DNA of 64,000 nt, from positions 24,575,313 to 24,639,312 of the forward strand of contig OX388312.1 of the NCBI GenBank assembly GCA_947579605.1. The letters are read 5' to 3'. Below the pieces are notes generated by a model. It saw only the letters and a program-made list of their open reading frames with translations. It searched no databases and was not told the DNA's origin. Positions 25,818 to 37,332 of this stretch are shown here, piece by piece. Both the position numbers and the translations under genes were made by a program. Source of the stretch: Athripsodes cinereus (Eukaryota; Arthropoda; Insecta; Trichoptera; Leptoceridae). Positions within the stretch are counted from its first letter, which is position 1, and every line of letters starts with the position of its first letter.

Positions 25818-26296
25818 TAGATTCTTCGTGATATATTATTATGTCATGTATGTATATTTTTATAAGTTTCTTCTAAACTGGAAATGTTTTTATAATAATA
25901 ATAATAAGACGTTACAATTACCTACGTTGAGAAATAATGCTAGTATGAATAAATATATAATAATAGGTTCACGAATGATGATGATGATGATAATTAACAT
26001 ACCTATTTCCGAAATGTTTCAATAAATAATTGAGACTATAAATCTTTCATCAAAATGACGACATTATGGAGGAATCTTTAGAATAAGAATAATAATAAAA
26101 ATAATACAAAATGAACTTAATCATAACGTCAATAGTAATAATTGGTTATCAAAAAATAGCAAATGAAAATAAACTTATATAAAATAATATGAAGACTTTT
26201 AATCATATAGGTATTACGTTTACTTTATAAAATACTACAAAAGCTCATGTGTAATGCAAGCTTTATAATATATCTAATCAATATGGTATACATATT
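25817..26296. other. AT-rich non-coding stretch with AAT microsatellites
   Basis: It contains AAT/ATG trinucleotide runs (for example about 25976-25992) and nothing else recognisable. Confidence 0.55.
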
Positions 26297-26440
26297 TTTT
26301 TTTTATTAATACAACGTGTGAACGGCCGTAATAGCCTTCAACAAAAAAAATATATAATACCTAATACACAAATAGTAACAAAAGTTTCTACCAATAAAAT
26401 ACCTAATACGTGTAATATCTACTTATGTGCATGCAGTATA
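26297..26440 (-). repeat. Putative LINE 3' end, same family as 54485-54700
   Basis: Following a T run, the plus strand reads GTGAACGGCCGTAATAGCCT then an A-rich stretch with CACAAATAGTAACAAAAG and TTTCTACC. The copy at 54485-54700 shares GTGAACGGCTATATAAGCCT and the following pattern. The location next to T-rich tails suggests the 3' UTR of a minus-strand LINE. Confidence 0.45.
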
Positions 26441-26805
26441 AAAAAATACACTGTGAATATAGTAATGTCATGAAAAATATATTGTGCAAATAATACAAAC
26501 AAAAATTCATCAGAATTGAAGTATACTAACACCTATGTATACACAGTTATAGCTAGATGCAAACGCTATAGTTCAGGCCGAACACATAGTGAGTGCCCAC
26601 GCTGCAGTAGGTAACTTCGATAGGTAAAAAATTACCCATATTTATTGACTTTATTTATTTAACACAAAGATAAAGTGCTTTATAAAGCGACGATGTAAAG
26701 AAGACAAGGGAGTCAGATTCAGGTGTCGTCCTCATGAACAAGTGTATATATACAGATGGACAAAGGCTGCGGAAGGAGATGAAGTACCTACTACTACTAC
26801 TATAC

Positions 26806-27050
26806 CATCACGGCATATCCCACAAGTGGGGTAGCCAGCAGACCAGCTGTATATAAAACATGCAAGCTGTCCTCTCCGTGCCAATATAAAAACAAGACAT
26901 TCAGGATGGGTGGCAAACCTCATCGCTGAATTTAAGATGTAAAATGTCTTAATTTTTACGAACACCTGCCTTTTACAGGACACTCGAAAACTTACAGAGA
27001 AGAGTGGGAGACCAATTCTTTACCGGGTGCTCCACGGGATAGGAGATGAA
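26806..27050 (-). repeat. Family S copy, full length and well preserved
   Basis: It runs on the plus strand from ACTATACCATCACGGCATAT, through GTGGGGTAGCCAGCAGACCA, TGCAAGCTGTCCTCTCCGTG, CATTCAGGATGGGTGGCAAA and ACCTGCCTTTTACAGGACAC, to ACCGGGTGCTCCACGGGAT. It is one of the two best copies in the window, with an almost uninterrupted minus-strand short frame. Confidence 0.9.
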
Positions 27051-27430
27051 GTAAAAGGAAGAATATGATGTATGCTCAATATTTTATGCCATCTATATAA
27101 TAAATATATGGATTAACGATGTGCCCATTGTATACTTAATAACAAATAATGCGTAAACCAATAAAAAACATTGGGAAAATAAATAAGATAATGTAAGTAA
27201 ATTTTTTTTTTACTTTTACAAAAAATAAATGGGCAGCAAGTGTAGAGATTAAATTCATATTTTTTTGGTTGACTGAACAATAATGTATTTATTTTTTTAT
27301 AAAATATAAGGTATCTGCAAGTATATCACACGTCACGTTTTGGCGCGAATACTACGACTTTTTTCGTCGCTCGTATGAAATTCTAATTTATATAAAATTA
27401 TCCCGGTATTTTTCGCGCAAATAGGAAAAA

Positions 27431-28103
27431 ATGGAATCTAACGACATTAAATCAATAAAGGCATTTTTTACACGACAGATGAGGGATCTCGAGGAGAAAC
27501 TTGTGAAGCAGAGGCAGCAAATGAAGGATTTGCAGGAGAAGTTAGTCGTTCAACAACAGCCCGTTGATCTTTTGGCTGAATTTCGGGCCTTCCGAGATAC
27601 GTTAACTAAGAAAATTGAAGCTCTCGAGCAAAGGGTAGATGACGTGGACTCCCGGCTGGAGGAAATGGATAGATATCGACGCAGAAAATTTCTCTTACTG
27701 CACGGCGCCCCAGAAGATCTAACTGTGCAAGCTGCAATACAAGAGACACCCCTCGCAATAGACCCAGGTTGTATCAGAGACATGCACAGGATTGGAAAAA
27801 AAATCAGATAAGCCTAGACCTATTTTGATTAAATTCAATACATATGAACACAAGGCCGATATATGGAAAAGAAAAAGTACATTAAAAAAATCAAAATGGC
27901 TGCTCACCGAGTCACTCACTCGGAGAGCACTTGATTTGTTAACTGCGGCTAGGAAGAAACTGGGAATAGGTAATAGCTGGACCGCCAATGGAAGTATTAT
28001 TGCTAAATTACCTGATAACTCCATTAAGAAGATTTGTAAGCTCTCTGACTTGGATGGCGTGGAGTCCGATCGAAGACAGCTGAGACTCCGCACTAACAAG
28101 TGA
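27431..28103 (+). pseudogene. LINE ORF1 protein (nucleic-acid chaperone type), single frameshift
   Basis: Two overlapping frames, 27431-27811 and 27792-28103, together cover about 224 codons. The first encodes a Gln/Glu/Lys-rich coiled coil (residues about 10-90, heptads such as LEEKLVKQ and LEQRVDDVDSRLEE) and then a basic YRRRKFLLLHG strand. The second carries KPRPILIKF, the usual RPIxVxF core, followed by LTESLTRRALDLL and SWTANGSIIAKL. This is the layout of L1-like/FP-type ORF1 proteins, which coat LINE RNA as trimers. The frames meet at a run of eight A at about 27796-27803, so a one-base indel or slippage site explains the break. It lies upstream of ORF2 in the same element. Confidence 0.7.
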
Positions 28104-29088
28104 TTTTTGTTATGATGCCACATAATTATTGAACTAAATTGCACATTGAGTGATTTTTGTGATATTTTTATAGTTAAATTCACTATCATAGCTTAAATAC
28201 ACTATTTAAGATTCACATTCCAGTAATTCCGACACGTGAACTTAAACTTTTTAACCGTCGGAGCCCCGTGTTAGAGTAAATAACTATGAAGTTTGCAACA
28301 AAGATGGCCGCTCCACCTAACTGATCTGATTTATATAAATATTATCTTTATTTCACAGGCTTACCAACGTGATAATACCATAGATTATATTCACGAACTT
28401 TCTTAGTATCGATATTCATTGTACATGGCTATATCAATCTATTGGGTGACGCGCGCCTAGGTTTGACATCCAATGTATTTGATGACGGATGTGACCGTGT
28501 GTATATGCCTTTTTTTTAATATTTATCCTTTCTTTATTTGCAGGTTGACTTTATCTATGAATTTATTTGATTGGCATGTGAACCTTCTGTTTACTGTTTA
28601 GTTTGGATGTTTACTTTTTTTCTGTTTACGAAAATGTTTATAAGAATTTTTTTATAATATTGCACGGTTCTGTTACAGAGATTTATTGGAATTTTATTTA
28701 ATATTACACACAGTTGCGTTGTGTTGCATTGCACAGGTTGGTGTTGAGTGTATTTTTTTTAACAATGTTATAATGCGATACTGCTGTTTATACATATAAG
28801 TTAATGTAGTGTTTTGAAATTTCATTTATCCGAATATAGTTTATTAATCAATCATAATTATTATTATATTGTTGTTTTTATATCAAACTTGTTGCTGCTG
28901 TTATTGATACTTACTATGGTTATGTGTATATATATGTAAAATAATAGATACCTCTACGGTTATTTACAATGTTCGTTATTCCTTTTGCGTGGAAAGTGCT
29001 AGGGTGGTTGTACCATATATACATTTGTTTTGTATTGTTTTGTTTTTTTTTTTTTTTTCTCATAACTTGAAAATATATTGATATTTAT
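28104..29088 (+). other. Inter-ORF spacer of the LINE
   Basis: 985 nt separate the ORF1 stop from the ORF2 start. It has no long frame, is T-rich on the plus strand near the end (T run about 29041-29060) and holds a GC-richer patch GGTGACGCGCGCCTAGG near 28444. Jockey-group LINEs usually have overlapping or closely spaced ORFs, so this gap is unusual. It might be leader for independent ORF2 translation or an insertion. Confidence 0.5.
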
Positions 29089-32000
29089 ATGTATACACAC
29101 ACACAACTTAATACTTCCTATGCTTCCACCTCACCCTTAAATTCTCCTTTATCACCAAATTCTTTTCCATTTTCACCTTCCTCTTCGGATGCTGCAGATT
29201 CACTCAACTCGTCTAGTAGCGGGATTGCTGATCTTCATACTATTCTTAAAAATTCTTTTTCATATAATTCCAAACACTTACGAGTTTGTCACATTAATGC
29301 CCAAAGTGTAGCAAGTCATCACGCGGAATTGTTGGCAACTTTTCATGGTGCTAACATTCATGCTATATTGATTTCCGAATCATGGCTAAAACCATCTTTA
29401 CCTTCTTCACTTTTTGATATTCCAGGATTTTCACTTATTCGAAACGATCGAGTTGAGCGACGTGGTGGTGGGGTTTGCATTTATCTTCGAGAAGATTTAC
29501 AATATGAAATCATATCACAATCCACTACTCATGGTATTGCGGATCCGGAGTATCTCTTCATCAAGGTAAATATTTTACATTCTTCTGTTGTCCTTGGCGT
29601 TATTTACTGTCCACCCGCGTCAGATTACTTTGGAAAGTTGGAGCCTGTTCTTGAAGACATTTCTTCCAAATTTCACAATATTGTCGTTATGGGTGACCTA
29701 AACACTTGTCTTTTGAAGCATGACTTCCGATCAGCGAGACTCCAGCAGCTAATGTTTTCTACTAGTTTAAATATTCTCCCACTTCAGCCTACACACATAC
29801 TTGAGAATTCTCAATCTCTTATTGATTTTATAATTGTCTCCCAACTTAACATGGTAAAGGCTCATGGTCAACTTACAGCTGGAGGTTTCTCACATCATGA
29901 TCTTCTATTTCTACAATACTCTTTAAAGGTCCCCAAACCCAAACCAAAAGTTGTATATGCGCGCTCACTTCGTCATGTTGACAACGATGCTCTGCTCACT
30001 GAAGCGGAATCTCTAAAGTGGGATGACATTACACTGGCAAATTCAATTGATGAAAAAGTTGAAATTCTCAATAGAAATATAGAACAACTATATAATAAGC
30101 ATGCACCACTAAGAAAAGTTAGAATAAAAAATCTGCCAGTTCAATGGATCACTGAAGAGATTAAAAAACTCATGGCTCGCCGAGACAGGGCTCGTGTCAA
30201 ACATAAACTTTCCCCTTGTGACAAAAACTGGTTTGCCTACAAGACTCTTCGTAACTTATGTACAAAAAAATGTAGAAATGCCAAAATTGCGTACACACAC
30301 GATCTCTTTAATAACTGTACACAATCTCAAGCATGGAAGCGTCTTGGCTCGCTTGGACTACCTCAAAATAGTAAGATGCACGATGCCATAGATTTAGATC
30401 CCAATTTGCTAAACACTCAATTTGCCACCCCCCCGCTTGTTCTGGATAGCGCCGCTAAGTCAAGATCACTGGTCTCAATACATGCTCTGCCTAGACCCCC
30501 CTGTGATATGTTTAATTTCACTGAAGTTACGGATGCCGATGTCCAACAGTCTGTAAAGTCCATAAAGTCCAGGGCCACTGGATGTGATGATGTTTGTTTT
30601 TCCTTCATTTCGCCTTTTTTTCATTTAATCTTACCTTATATAACACATATAATAAATGTTTCATTCTCACACAATGTTTTTCCGAGAGAGTGGAAGAAGG
30701 CATACGTTATACCACTTCCAAAGAAAGCATCATCATCATGTCCAGCCGATTTTCGTCCAATCTCGATCCTCCCCTTTTTTTCCAAGGTCATAGAAAGACT
30801 TGCCTATAATCAGCTAAATATTTTCATCTCCCAAAATAATCTCCATAATAACTTCCAGTCAGGTTTTCGTGAGGGTCATAGCACCACAACTGCTCTAATT
30901 AAGATTTCAGACGATATCAGGCTTGCAATGGACAATCGGCAGTTGACGTTACTGACGTTACTTGATTTTAGCACAGCATTTAATACTGTGGACTTTGACT
31001 TGTTGATTGCGACACTGGAAAGCCTCAATATTTCACACTCATGCTCCCTTTGGTTTGAATCCTATCTGAAGGGACGTTTCCAGTGTGTTCGACTGCCTGG
31101 TGGCGCTGTCTCTGAATGGGCGGAACTCAGATCAGGTGTACCTCAGGGCGGAATACTTTCTCCTCTTCTCTTCTCAATTTTTATAAGCCCTGTGTCACGC
31201 CTTATTAATACTTGTCATTATCACTTATATGCAGACGACCTTCAGATTTACACTCATTTTAATATAGAAAATACTTCTACCGCTGTTGAGAATATATCTG
31301 AATGTCTGCGAAAAATTTCAGTTTGGGCAACGAATCATGGACTTATCATAAATCCTACAAAATCTCAATCAATATTCCTCGGCAGTCATTATCACATTTC
31401 AAAACTCAAATCCATGACCGTGCCCAATACAACAATGAACTCAGATGTAATCCCTTATTCAACAACAGTGAAGAACCTTGGTGTGATTATGGACCAAAAA
31501 CTAACTTGGCAGCAGCATATGAATACAATCCGTCGAAAATTTTTCTATTCACTGCATTCTCTTAAAAGATATCAAATGTTCCTTCCAACTAAAATCAAAA
31601 CCTTACTTGTTCAATCTCTGCTGCTGCCTCTCATAGATTATGCTAATGCAGTATATCTCGATATCAACCAAGACCTGTCAAATAAACTTGAGAGACTTCA
31701 AAATTATGGTATCCGATTTATTTTCAATCTCAAGAGGTCTGATCATATCTCCCAGTATCGAGTAAATCTTAAGTGGCTAACTGTGCATCAAAGACGTGAA
31801 CTTCATATTCTATCACTAGTTTACAAAATACTCTATTCCACGTCTTTTCCCTACTATTTAAAAGAAAATTTCGAGTATTTAGCGAGCCATGGCCTACCAT
31901 TGCGATCCAATAACGAGCGTCTTCTGGCAATTCCTACACACAGTACCAATTATTTCTCGAAATCATTCTCAGTTTATGGTGCTCGTTGTTGGAACGATCT

Positions 32001-32094
32001 TCCTTCTTCGCATAGAGTTTCACAATCGCTCAATGTTTTTAAATCTTGTGTTAAGGAAAAAATGCTATCTTCTAACTCAGTATCCGTTCCCTAG
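29089..32094 (+). CDS. LINE ORF2: AP-type endonuclease plus reverse transcriptase (1001 aa, intact)
   Basis: It carries out target-primed reverse transcription: it nicks chromosomal DNA and copies LINE RNA from the free 3' end. A Ser/Pro-rich N-terminus (1-60) precedes an APE-like endonuclease at about 64-280, with N70 in HINAQS, E97 in SESWL, RGGGVCIYLRE near 125-135, GDLN at 202-205, D246 and SHHD at 268-271; all catalytic positions are present. RT spans about 530-790: RPISILPFFSKVIERL from 556, DFSTAF at 626, SGVPQGGILSPLLF and the YADD catalytic box at 714-717. The C-terminus continues with YQMFLP and the thumb-like DYANAVYLDI. Some internal ATGs are possible starts; the first leaves a plausible full-length N-terminus. 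There are no stops or frameshifts, and the length fits the family. The clade (CR1, L2, jockey or near) needs a tree. Confidence 0.9.
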   Translation: MYTHTQLNTSYASTSPLNSPLSPNSFPFSPSSSDAADSLNSSSSGIADLHTILKNSFSYNSKHLRVCHINAQSVASHHAELLATFHGANIHAILISESWLKPSLPSSLFDIPGFSLIRNDRVERRGGGVCIYLREDLQYEIISQSTTHGIADPEYLFIKVNILHSSVVLGVIYCPPASDYFGKLEPVLEDISSKFHNIVVMGDLNTCLLKHDFRSARLQQLMFSTSLNILPLQPTHILENSQSLIDFIIVSQLNMVKAHGQLTAGGFSHHDLLFLQYSLKVPKPKPKVVYARSLRHVDNDALLTEAESLKWDDITLANSIDEKVEILNRNIEQLYNKHAPLRKVRIKNLPVQWITEEIKKLMARRDRARVKHKLSPCDKNWFAYKTLRNLCTKKCRNAKIAYTHDLFNNCTQSQAWKRLGSLGLPQNSKMHDAIDLDPNLLNTQFATPPLVLDSAAKSRSLVSIHALPRPPCDMFNFTEVTDADVQQSVKSIKSRATGCDDVCFSFISPFFHLILPYITHIINVSFSHNVFPREWKKAYVIPLPKKASSSCPADFRPISILPFFSKVIERLAYNQLNIFISQNNLHNNFQSGFREGHSTTTALIKISDDIRLAMDNRQLTLLTLLDFSTAFNTVDFDLLIATLESLNISHSCSLWFESYLKGRFQCVRLPGGAVSEWAELRSGVPQGGILSPLLFSIFISPVSRLINTCHYHLYADDLQIYTHFNIENTSTAVENISECLRKISVWATNHGLIINPTKSQSIFLGSHYHISKLKSMTVPNTTMNSDVIPYSTTVKNLGVIMDQKLTWQQHMNTIRRKFFYSLHSLKRYQMFLPTKIKTLLVQSLLLPLIDYANAVYLDINQDLSNKLERLQNYGIRFIFNLKRSDHISQYRVNLKWLTVHQRRELHILSLVYKILYSTSFPYYLKENFEYLASHGLPLRSNNERLLAIPTHSTNYFSKSFSVYGARCWNDLPSSHRVSQSLNVFKSCVKEKMLSSNSVSVP

Positions 32095-32411
32095 CCCCCC
32101 CCCTCCCCTCCTCTAATCCATAATCCCTACCTCATGTTGGGTGTGTGTCAAATGTTATTTTAAATTTTCTTTTTTTTTTCTTTTGTTGTGTGTTAATGTG
32201 TTGTTGTGTCTTGTATGTTTTTTTTTTAAGTGAATTAGTTTTTACTAGGTTTATCTCAGTCAATGTGTCGTGGTTAGATGGAAGAAATTACTTTATAGTG
32301 ATAATCTCGCCACTGCACATCGTCCTAGTTTTTAAAAAATTGTATTATTTTGTTAACACTGTAATGTAATGATGATGTGCAAAAAGAATAAATAAATAAA
32401 TAAATAAATAT
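32095..32411 (+). other. LINE 3' UTR and AATA tail
   Basis: A C-rich start (CTAGCCCCCCCCC) leads to T-rich sequence, then a conserved block at about 32276-32380 with CTCGCCACTGCACATCGTCC and GATGATGTGCAAAAAGAAT, then (AATA)n. The last block is the part retained at 18929-19061, the expected RT-recognition end. AATAAA within the tail could serve as polyadenylation signal. Confidence 0.8.
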
Positions 32412-32681
32412 ATTAAAATAAAATTTCACTAAACCTACATATATGTATTATGTTTAAGAATTCTTTGTATATTAATTATGTATGGGATAATTGCTTTCAG
32501 AATACAGTAATATCAAATTTCACCCTAGCATAGAACAGACCGCAAAGTCGTCCTATGATACAAGTATAGCGGTTTAGAAACTGATATTTTTAAGTTCAAT
32601 CTCATACAAATTCAGTCAGACATCCTGGTAATAATGTTATATATTATTATGTACTTGTTAACACATAAAAAGAAATTCATT

Positions 32682-32832
32682 CATCCATCCCATCACGGGA
32701 TTTCCCACAAGTGGGGTAGCCAGCAGACAAACTGCTTGCAATCAATATTTTAGTCATCTTCTCTGTAAGAAGTTCCGAATGAGCCATAAATGAACTGAAG
32801 ACGTGAAAGATTTTGAATGTCATAAAAGTTGA
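32682..32832 (-). repeat. Family S copy, 3' half
   Basis: On the plus strand it shows CCCATCACGGGATTTCCCAC, AAGTGGGGTAGCCAGCAGAC, a TGCTTGCAATCA block and GTCATCTTCTCTG. Its 5' part is diverged beyond recognition after about 32830. Confidence 0.65.
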
Positions 32833-34126
32833 TGTTTTGTGAATTTCTGCAATTTCACATGAAAAATTACGCAATATCTACAAAACCATGAAACAAAAAT
32901 TATTAGGATTTAAACATAAAAATATAAATGGCGTCACAATTAGTATAGGATAATTTTCATCATAACATAAAGCTTGATAGAAATTGTCAAACTGATGTAT
33001 GTTTTTTCTTAGCCACAGGATATAAAAACTTTCCATATGGTTGGGGTGGAACGATCATAAAATTTATATGCTTGACAAATCTAAATAATTAATACTAGTT
33101 ATTATAGATCGTGACTCATACTAAGACAGTAGTACCTACCTATAAAACTGTTCACAATAAGAGAGATATTGGCAATAGCGATGATACAATATTAACAAGT
33201 AACAGATGAGGATAGAATGGGTGTAAACGAGTTGCGATTACAAAAAGGATGTACATATCTCAAAGAAGGAGTAGGAGAACAGAGATCCGAGAACTATCTG
33301 GCTTGATCACTTGGATAAAATTCTCAAGGTCGACCGTGTATTGAGTAAGAGAAGTCAGCGAGCATGTATGTATAAGAAATTGTATGAATGAAAAAAAACC
33401 AAAAATGGAATGTAAGGATATATCGACATTGCATCCCATTCTCTCTGCCTGTCCCAATTGGTATATTATGCAACAACGATATTAAGGCGTGAGGGTATGG
33501 TGTATGTAGTGTAGTACAATAGAAAAGTTTGTGATTTTTAGTACTTAGTCTAAGATTATTTGTTATCACTGTTACGATTAATAACACTTCCACTATGTGT
33601 ATTTCATATGCGTTTTTTAATACTAACATCTATTTGTGACTTAGTATCTCGTAGTTGAATACTTATTACTTTTTTCTTCTTCCGTAAGTCAGTTAATAAG
33701 CAAATACCTCTACTATAATTAGGAAGAGACTAGAAAGATGGTACCCACCTAGCGTCATACTATGCCGTAGCATTGTTTCCTGGGGGAATCTATGGAGTAT
33801 ACATATTCATGAACGTAAAGCACGCCGAGAGTTAACTTTGCAATACCAAGTCATATTTCGTATCATATTAATTATTCTTAAAATCATTGTAATTCGCATT
33901 CGATAAGTTTTCTATTATGGTTCAAAATAAGAACACATTTCAAATTATCTTTCTAAAGAACTTTTCATTCGGATTATGTGCGTTATTATGAGAAATATTA
34001 CTAAATTATTTAATAAAATGTGGATAAAACAGTGTTTTAATGATACCTTTTACTTTTCTATAAAGAATATCCACAAAGTTATACGAGTACTTGAAAACAT
34101 AATTTATTTATTTTTTAAACTATAGT
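32833..34126. other. AT-rich non-coding stretch
   Basis: Nothing recognised. Confidence 0.55.
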
Positions 34127-34380
34127 TCCGTGGAGCACCCGGTAAAGAATTGGTCTCCCACTCTTCTGCGTAAGTTTTCGAGTGTCCTGTAAAAGGCAGG
34201 TGTTCGAAAAAATTAAGACATTTTACATCTTAAATTCAGCGATGAGGTTTGCCACCCATCCTGAATGTCTTGATTTTATATTGGCACGAAGAGGACAGTT
34301 TGCATGTTTCTTACATTCAGCTGATCTGCTGGCTACCCCACTTGTGGGATATGCCGTGATGGTATAGTATAGTATAACTA
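34127..34380 (+). repeat. Family S reference copy: about 250-bp SINE-like repeat
   Basis: Sense order, 5' to 3': CCGTGGAGCACCCGGTAAAG, ATTGGTCTCCCACTCTTCTG, TTTTCGAGTGTCCTGTAAAA, GGCAGGTGTTCGAAAAAATT, AAATTCAGCGATGAGG, CCACCCATCCTGAATGTCTT, TATTGGCACGAAGAGGACAG, GCTGGCTACCCCACTTGTGG and GATATGCCGTGATGG, then a TATAG tail. The last roughly 45 bp resemble the 3' end of the RTE-type LINE remnant at 54046-54085. No clear polymerase III boxes are seen. About 19 copies occur in the window on both strands, most 5'-truncated or diverged. A 61-codon frame (MSCKRQVFEKIKTFY...) spans this copy and is partly shared by other good copies; it resembles no protein I know and is probably fortuitous. Confidence 0.85.
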
Positions 34381-37190
34381 TAGTTAGCGTTCAGTGACTT
34401 GGTTTTCTGATGATCTTCAGGCCTTTTTCGTATCTTCATAATCATAGCGAGTATAGTAATTCAATTGAGGTTTATTTCGGTGAAACTCCATATAAATTTA
34501 TTAAAGTAAACACAAACTGTTTTTGCCTTACTTTATTTAATAATATTTGAGTTTGACAATGACTGTTAGTGGAAATCAGGTTACTGCACCTATTATTAAA
34601 TATATCAAAACTAAAACAGTTGTTTATTTTAATAAAAAAATATTGGTTCAGAGCACAAGTTTTTTTAATTCACTAAATGGTCTCTATAATTGAGAAATAC
34701 ATCAAAAATTATCAAAATCCTCTGATTGAGCACACGTTTAAGAAAATTTTCTTATCGACGAGGTTTCAAAAAATATATTGAGTACCTACCTAACTTAGAG
34801 ACTATTGGTAATTTAATAGGTTGGTGCTGAAAGGGTTAGCAACAATAATTGCATCTGTGGGTTAGACTGTCGTTGTGCTTTGTAAAGGATCACGATTAAA
34901 CCTGGTCAGACCCAAAGGTCAAGATATTGCATGGATGAGGAGTACAATAACCATAATAATACATTATATTATAAAAAATATCAAAACTATGCATAGAAAT
35001 AACAATATACTTTAATGTACCGTATGAAAAACATCACTGTACTAAGATTTGTATACAGTATACCTAATATCGAAATATCTATCATATCCAAGTATTCTCT
35101 AAGTGTGGTAGCCAGCTGCTCTTTCAAATAATGGAACGCGCATATATTGTTCTCTACAATGCATAAAAATCGGTAATATTGACACATTTATCATTGCTTT
35201 TTCTCTTACAAAATTATAGTTAATAATAATGCGTATAATGAAAAAGACTACATTTCTACTAAACACTCTTATAATTGACACATTCTATAAGCTAAGAATT
35301 TAGTTCATAATATCGTCGTTGCATATTCAAAAAGAGTTATGTGCGAACATTTTTATTTAGGTATACTGTTTATTAGGGCATTAAAATTGTTGTTAAGACT
35401 TTTTTATTGAACTTTAATATTTGATACTAAGAATCATTTTATAAAATGGTTATGATGTAATTATTAGCGATTTATTCTAGAAATGTCAAAACGTTTATAA
35501 ATTCACATACCCCTTTTTGAATGTGTAACGACGATATATTTTGTACCGAAAAAATATCGTGATGTAAGATAAACTTGATCGCTGTATTTTTATATAAATC
35601 CTTAACAAATCATTAATATTGTAGTTGACTGCCAGACGGTTCTCAACAATCTACATGCCTAGATTCTCTGCAAAATGACTTGTTAACTCAATATACCTTC
35701 AATCCATATAACAGGCATACATAGTATCTATTAGGTATTACATAGTATTGATAAAGATTAATAATATTTACTAACCATAATAATAATAATAATACTTTGT
35801 ATATATATACAATATGAAGACTTGTAGATTTTGATAGCGATCAATAATTTTATTTGTACCTAGTAGGTTCTCTGTAACATACCAATATGGATACATAGAA
35901 GGATAGTACCTACTTGTAATATCGATTTTAATAATATTTATTGAATTCCCTCTAGTAAACGTGTGGATAATAAGACATATAATCTTATGTGTTTAATAAT
36001 ATTATGCGAATACTCCCCAGTTCTAGGTGGTTTTCACACTGCAATATTTATTTGAATTACGAGTGTTTTGATTTGGAGGAGTTTGATATTCATACTTATA
36101 TAATGATATTCACTTATTTAAATATTGAAGGAAATTTCGTTTTTCTCAAAGGTTTATTCGACCATAAAAAAACATATGGACAATTTGTAGTGCGCCGTTT
36201 ACTCATAACATGACCTCAAGAGCGCCGTATACCGCATCCATCACCCGAAACTCCCAGCAAAAAGGTGCGTTTTCAGCCCTCTTCTAAAGTTTTGTATGTT
36301 TAAAAATATCGTAAATATCTTTAGATGTAAATCAAGCCATCTTGAAGTTGAAATGCAAGGCGAAATGTAAAATTTTGAACTCATAACATAACGTTAGATC
36401 GGGCGAATCGAAATTCGTGTTCTATTAAATCTTTTAGCATCCAAATCCGTCAATTTTTTATGCTGTGATGATTCAATAAATGCGATATTCATAATGTTTA
36501 AATCGTAAAAATATACATAGTATTATTACACACATTGTCAATATAATGTCACACATTATTTTGGATAGCTGAAAGATTTTTTTTTGATCAACAAACTTTT
36601 ATTATTTTTATACTTTATTGAAGTTAATTTTGAATATATTTTATTTTTTAATGCTATGATATTGTTGACATAAAAATCTTAGAACACGTCGTGGATGCGA
36701 TTGGTATTCAAAACAAATCGCACTAATGTGAAAAGAGTTATTGTTATCTTAGCAGAGGGTATTATTAATATTATGAGTACCTATTGTAGTTTCTATATTG
36801 AGCGTGGTGAATATGGTTCTCTGGTATTTCGTTACATACTTTGATACTCAACGTTTTGTACAGGAATGTATGAAGTGAGAGATAAAGAAATGGGCATAGT
36901 TTACTGATGATGATAATAATAACAATATTACTATGGACGCCGTGTATGTACAATGTACTATGTACCCTCGGACAATGCGTGAAATTATGAACAATAATTT
37001 CAAAACAAATAGTCTATCTTAACTATTCCATACAACTGTTACGTATATGGTAAAGTATTCCATGGTATGGTGAGAAAATTGATAATAGGTATGTACAGTA
37101 CGATAAGCTTAAGTTTTTTTTAAAGAAATAAATGTTAATGTAAGCTGGTAAATATGGTGACGTATATAAGAACCAATTTTTCTGAGTTTT
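34381..37190. other. AT-rich non-coding stretch
   Basis: Nothing recognised in 2.8 kb apart from AAT runs (about 35777-35795). Confidence 0.55.
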
Positions 37191-37275
37191 AACATTTGTA
37201 AGCACGGAGCAGACGACTTGCAAGTTTTTTGCAGTTTGCTGGCTACAACAGTTGTGGGAAATGACGTAAAGGTTA
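37191..37275 (+). repeat. Family S fragment, 3' part
   Basis: It has TAAGCACGGAGCAGACGACT, TTGCTGGCTACAACAGTTGT and GGGAAATGACGTAAAGG. It lies about 60 bp upstream of a full copy in the opposite orientation. Confidence 0.6.
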
Positions 37276-37332
37276 ATTGATACGATGTTACCATTACCCC
37301 AATTTCGTTAAAAAAATAACACTTTTCACTAG

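Larger units (their letters stand above)
27310..32411 (+). mobile_element. Near full-length two-ORF LINE (jockey/CR1 group)
   Basis: The element comprises a 5' UTR from about 27310 (start uncertain), ORF1 at 27431-28103 with one frameshift, a 985-nt spacer, ORF2 at 29089-32094, a 317-bp 3' UTR and an AATA-repeat tail at about 32386-32411. Intact ORF2 with all endonuclease and RT signature residues points to recent or current competence, apart from ORF1. A truncated relative lies at 18929-19061. I could not define target-site duplications because both ends are AT-rich. Confidence 0.8.

Noticed and set aside
29041..29060. T run as a minus-strand poly-A tail of an insertion between the LINE ORFs
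   Set aside because: No repeat head, RT sequence or target duplication accompanies it on the minus strand.
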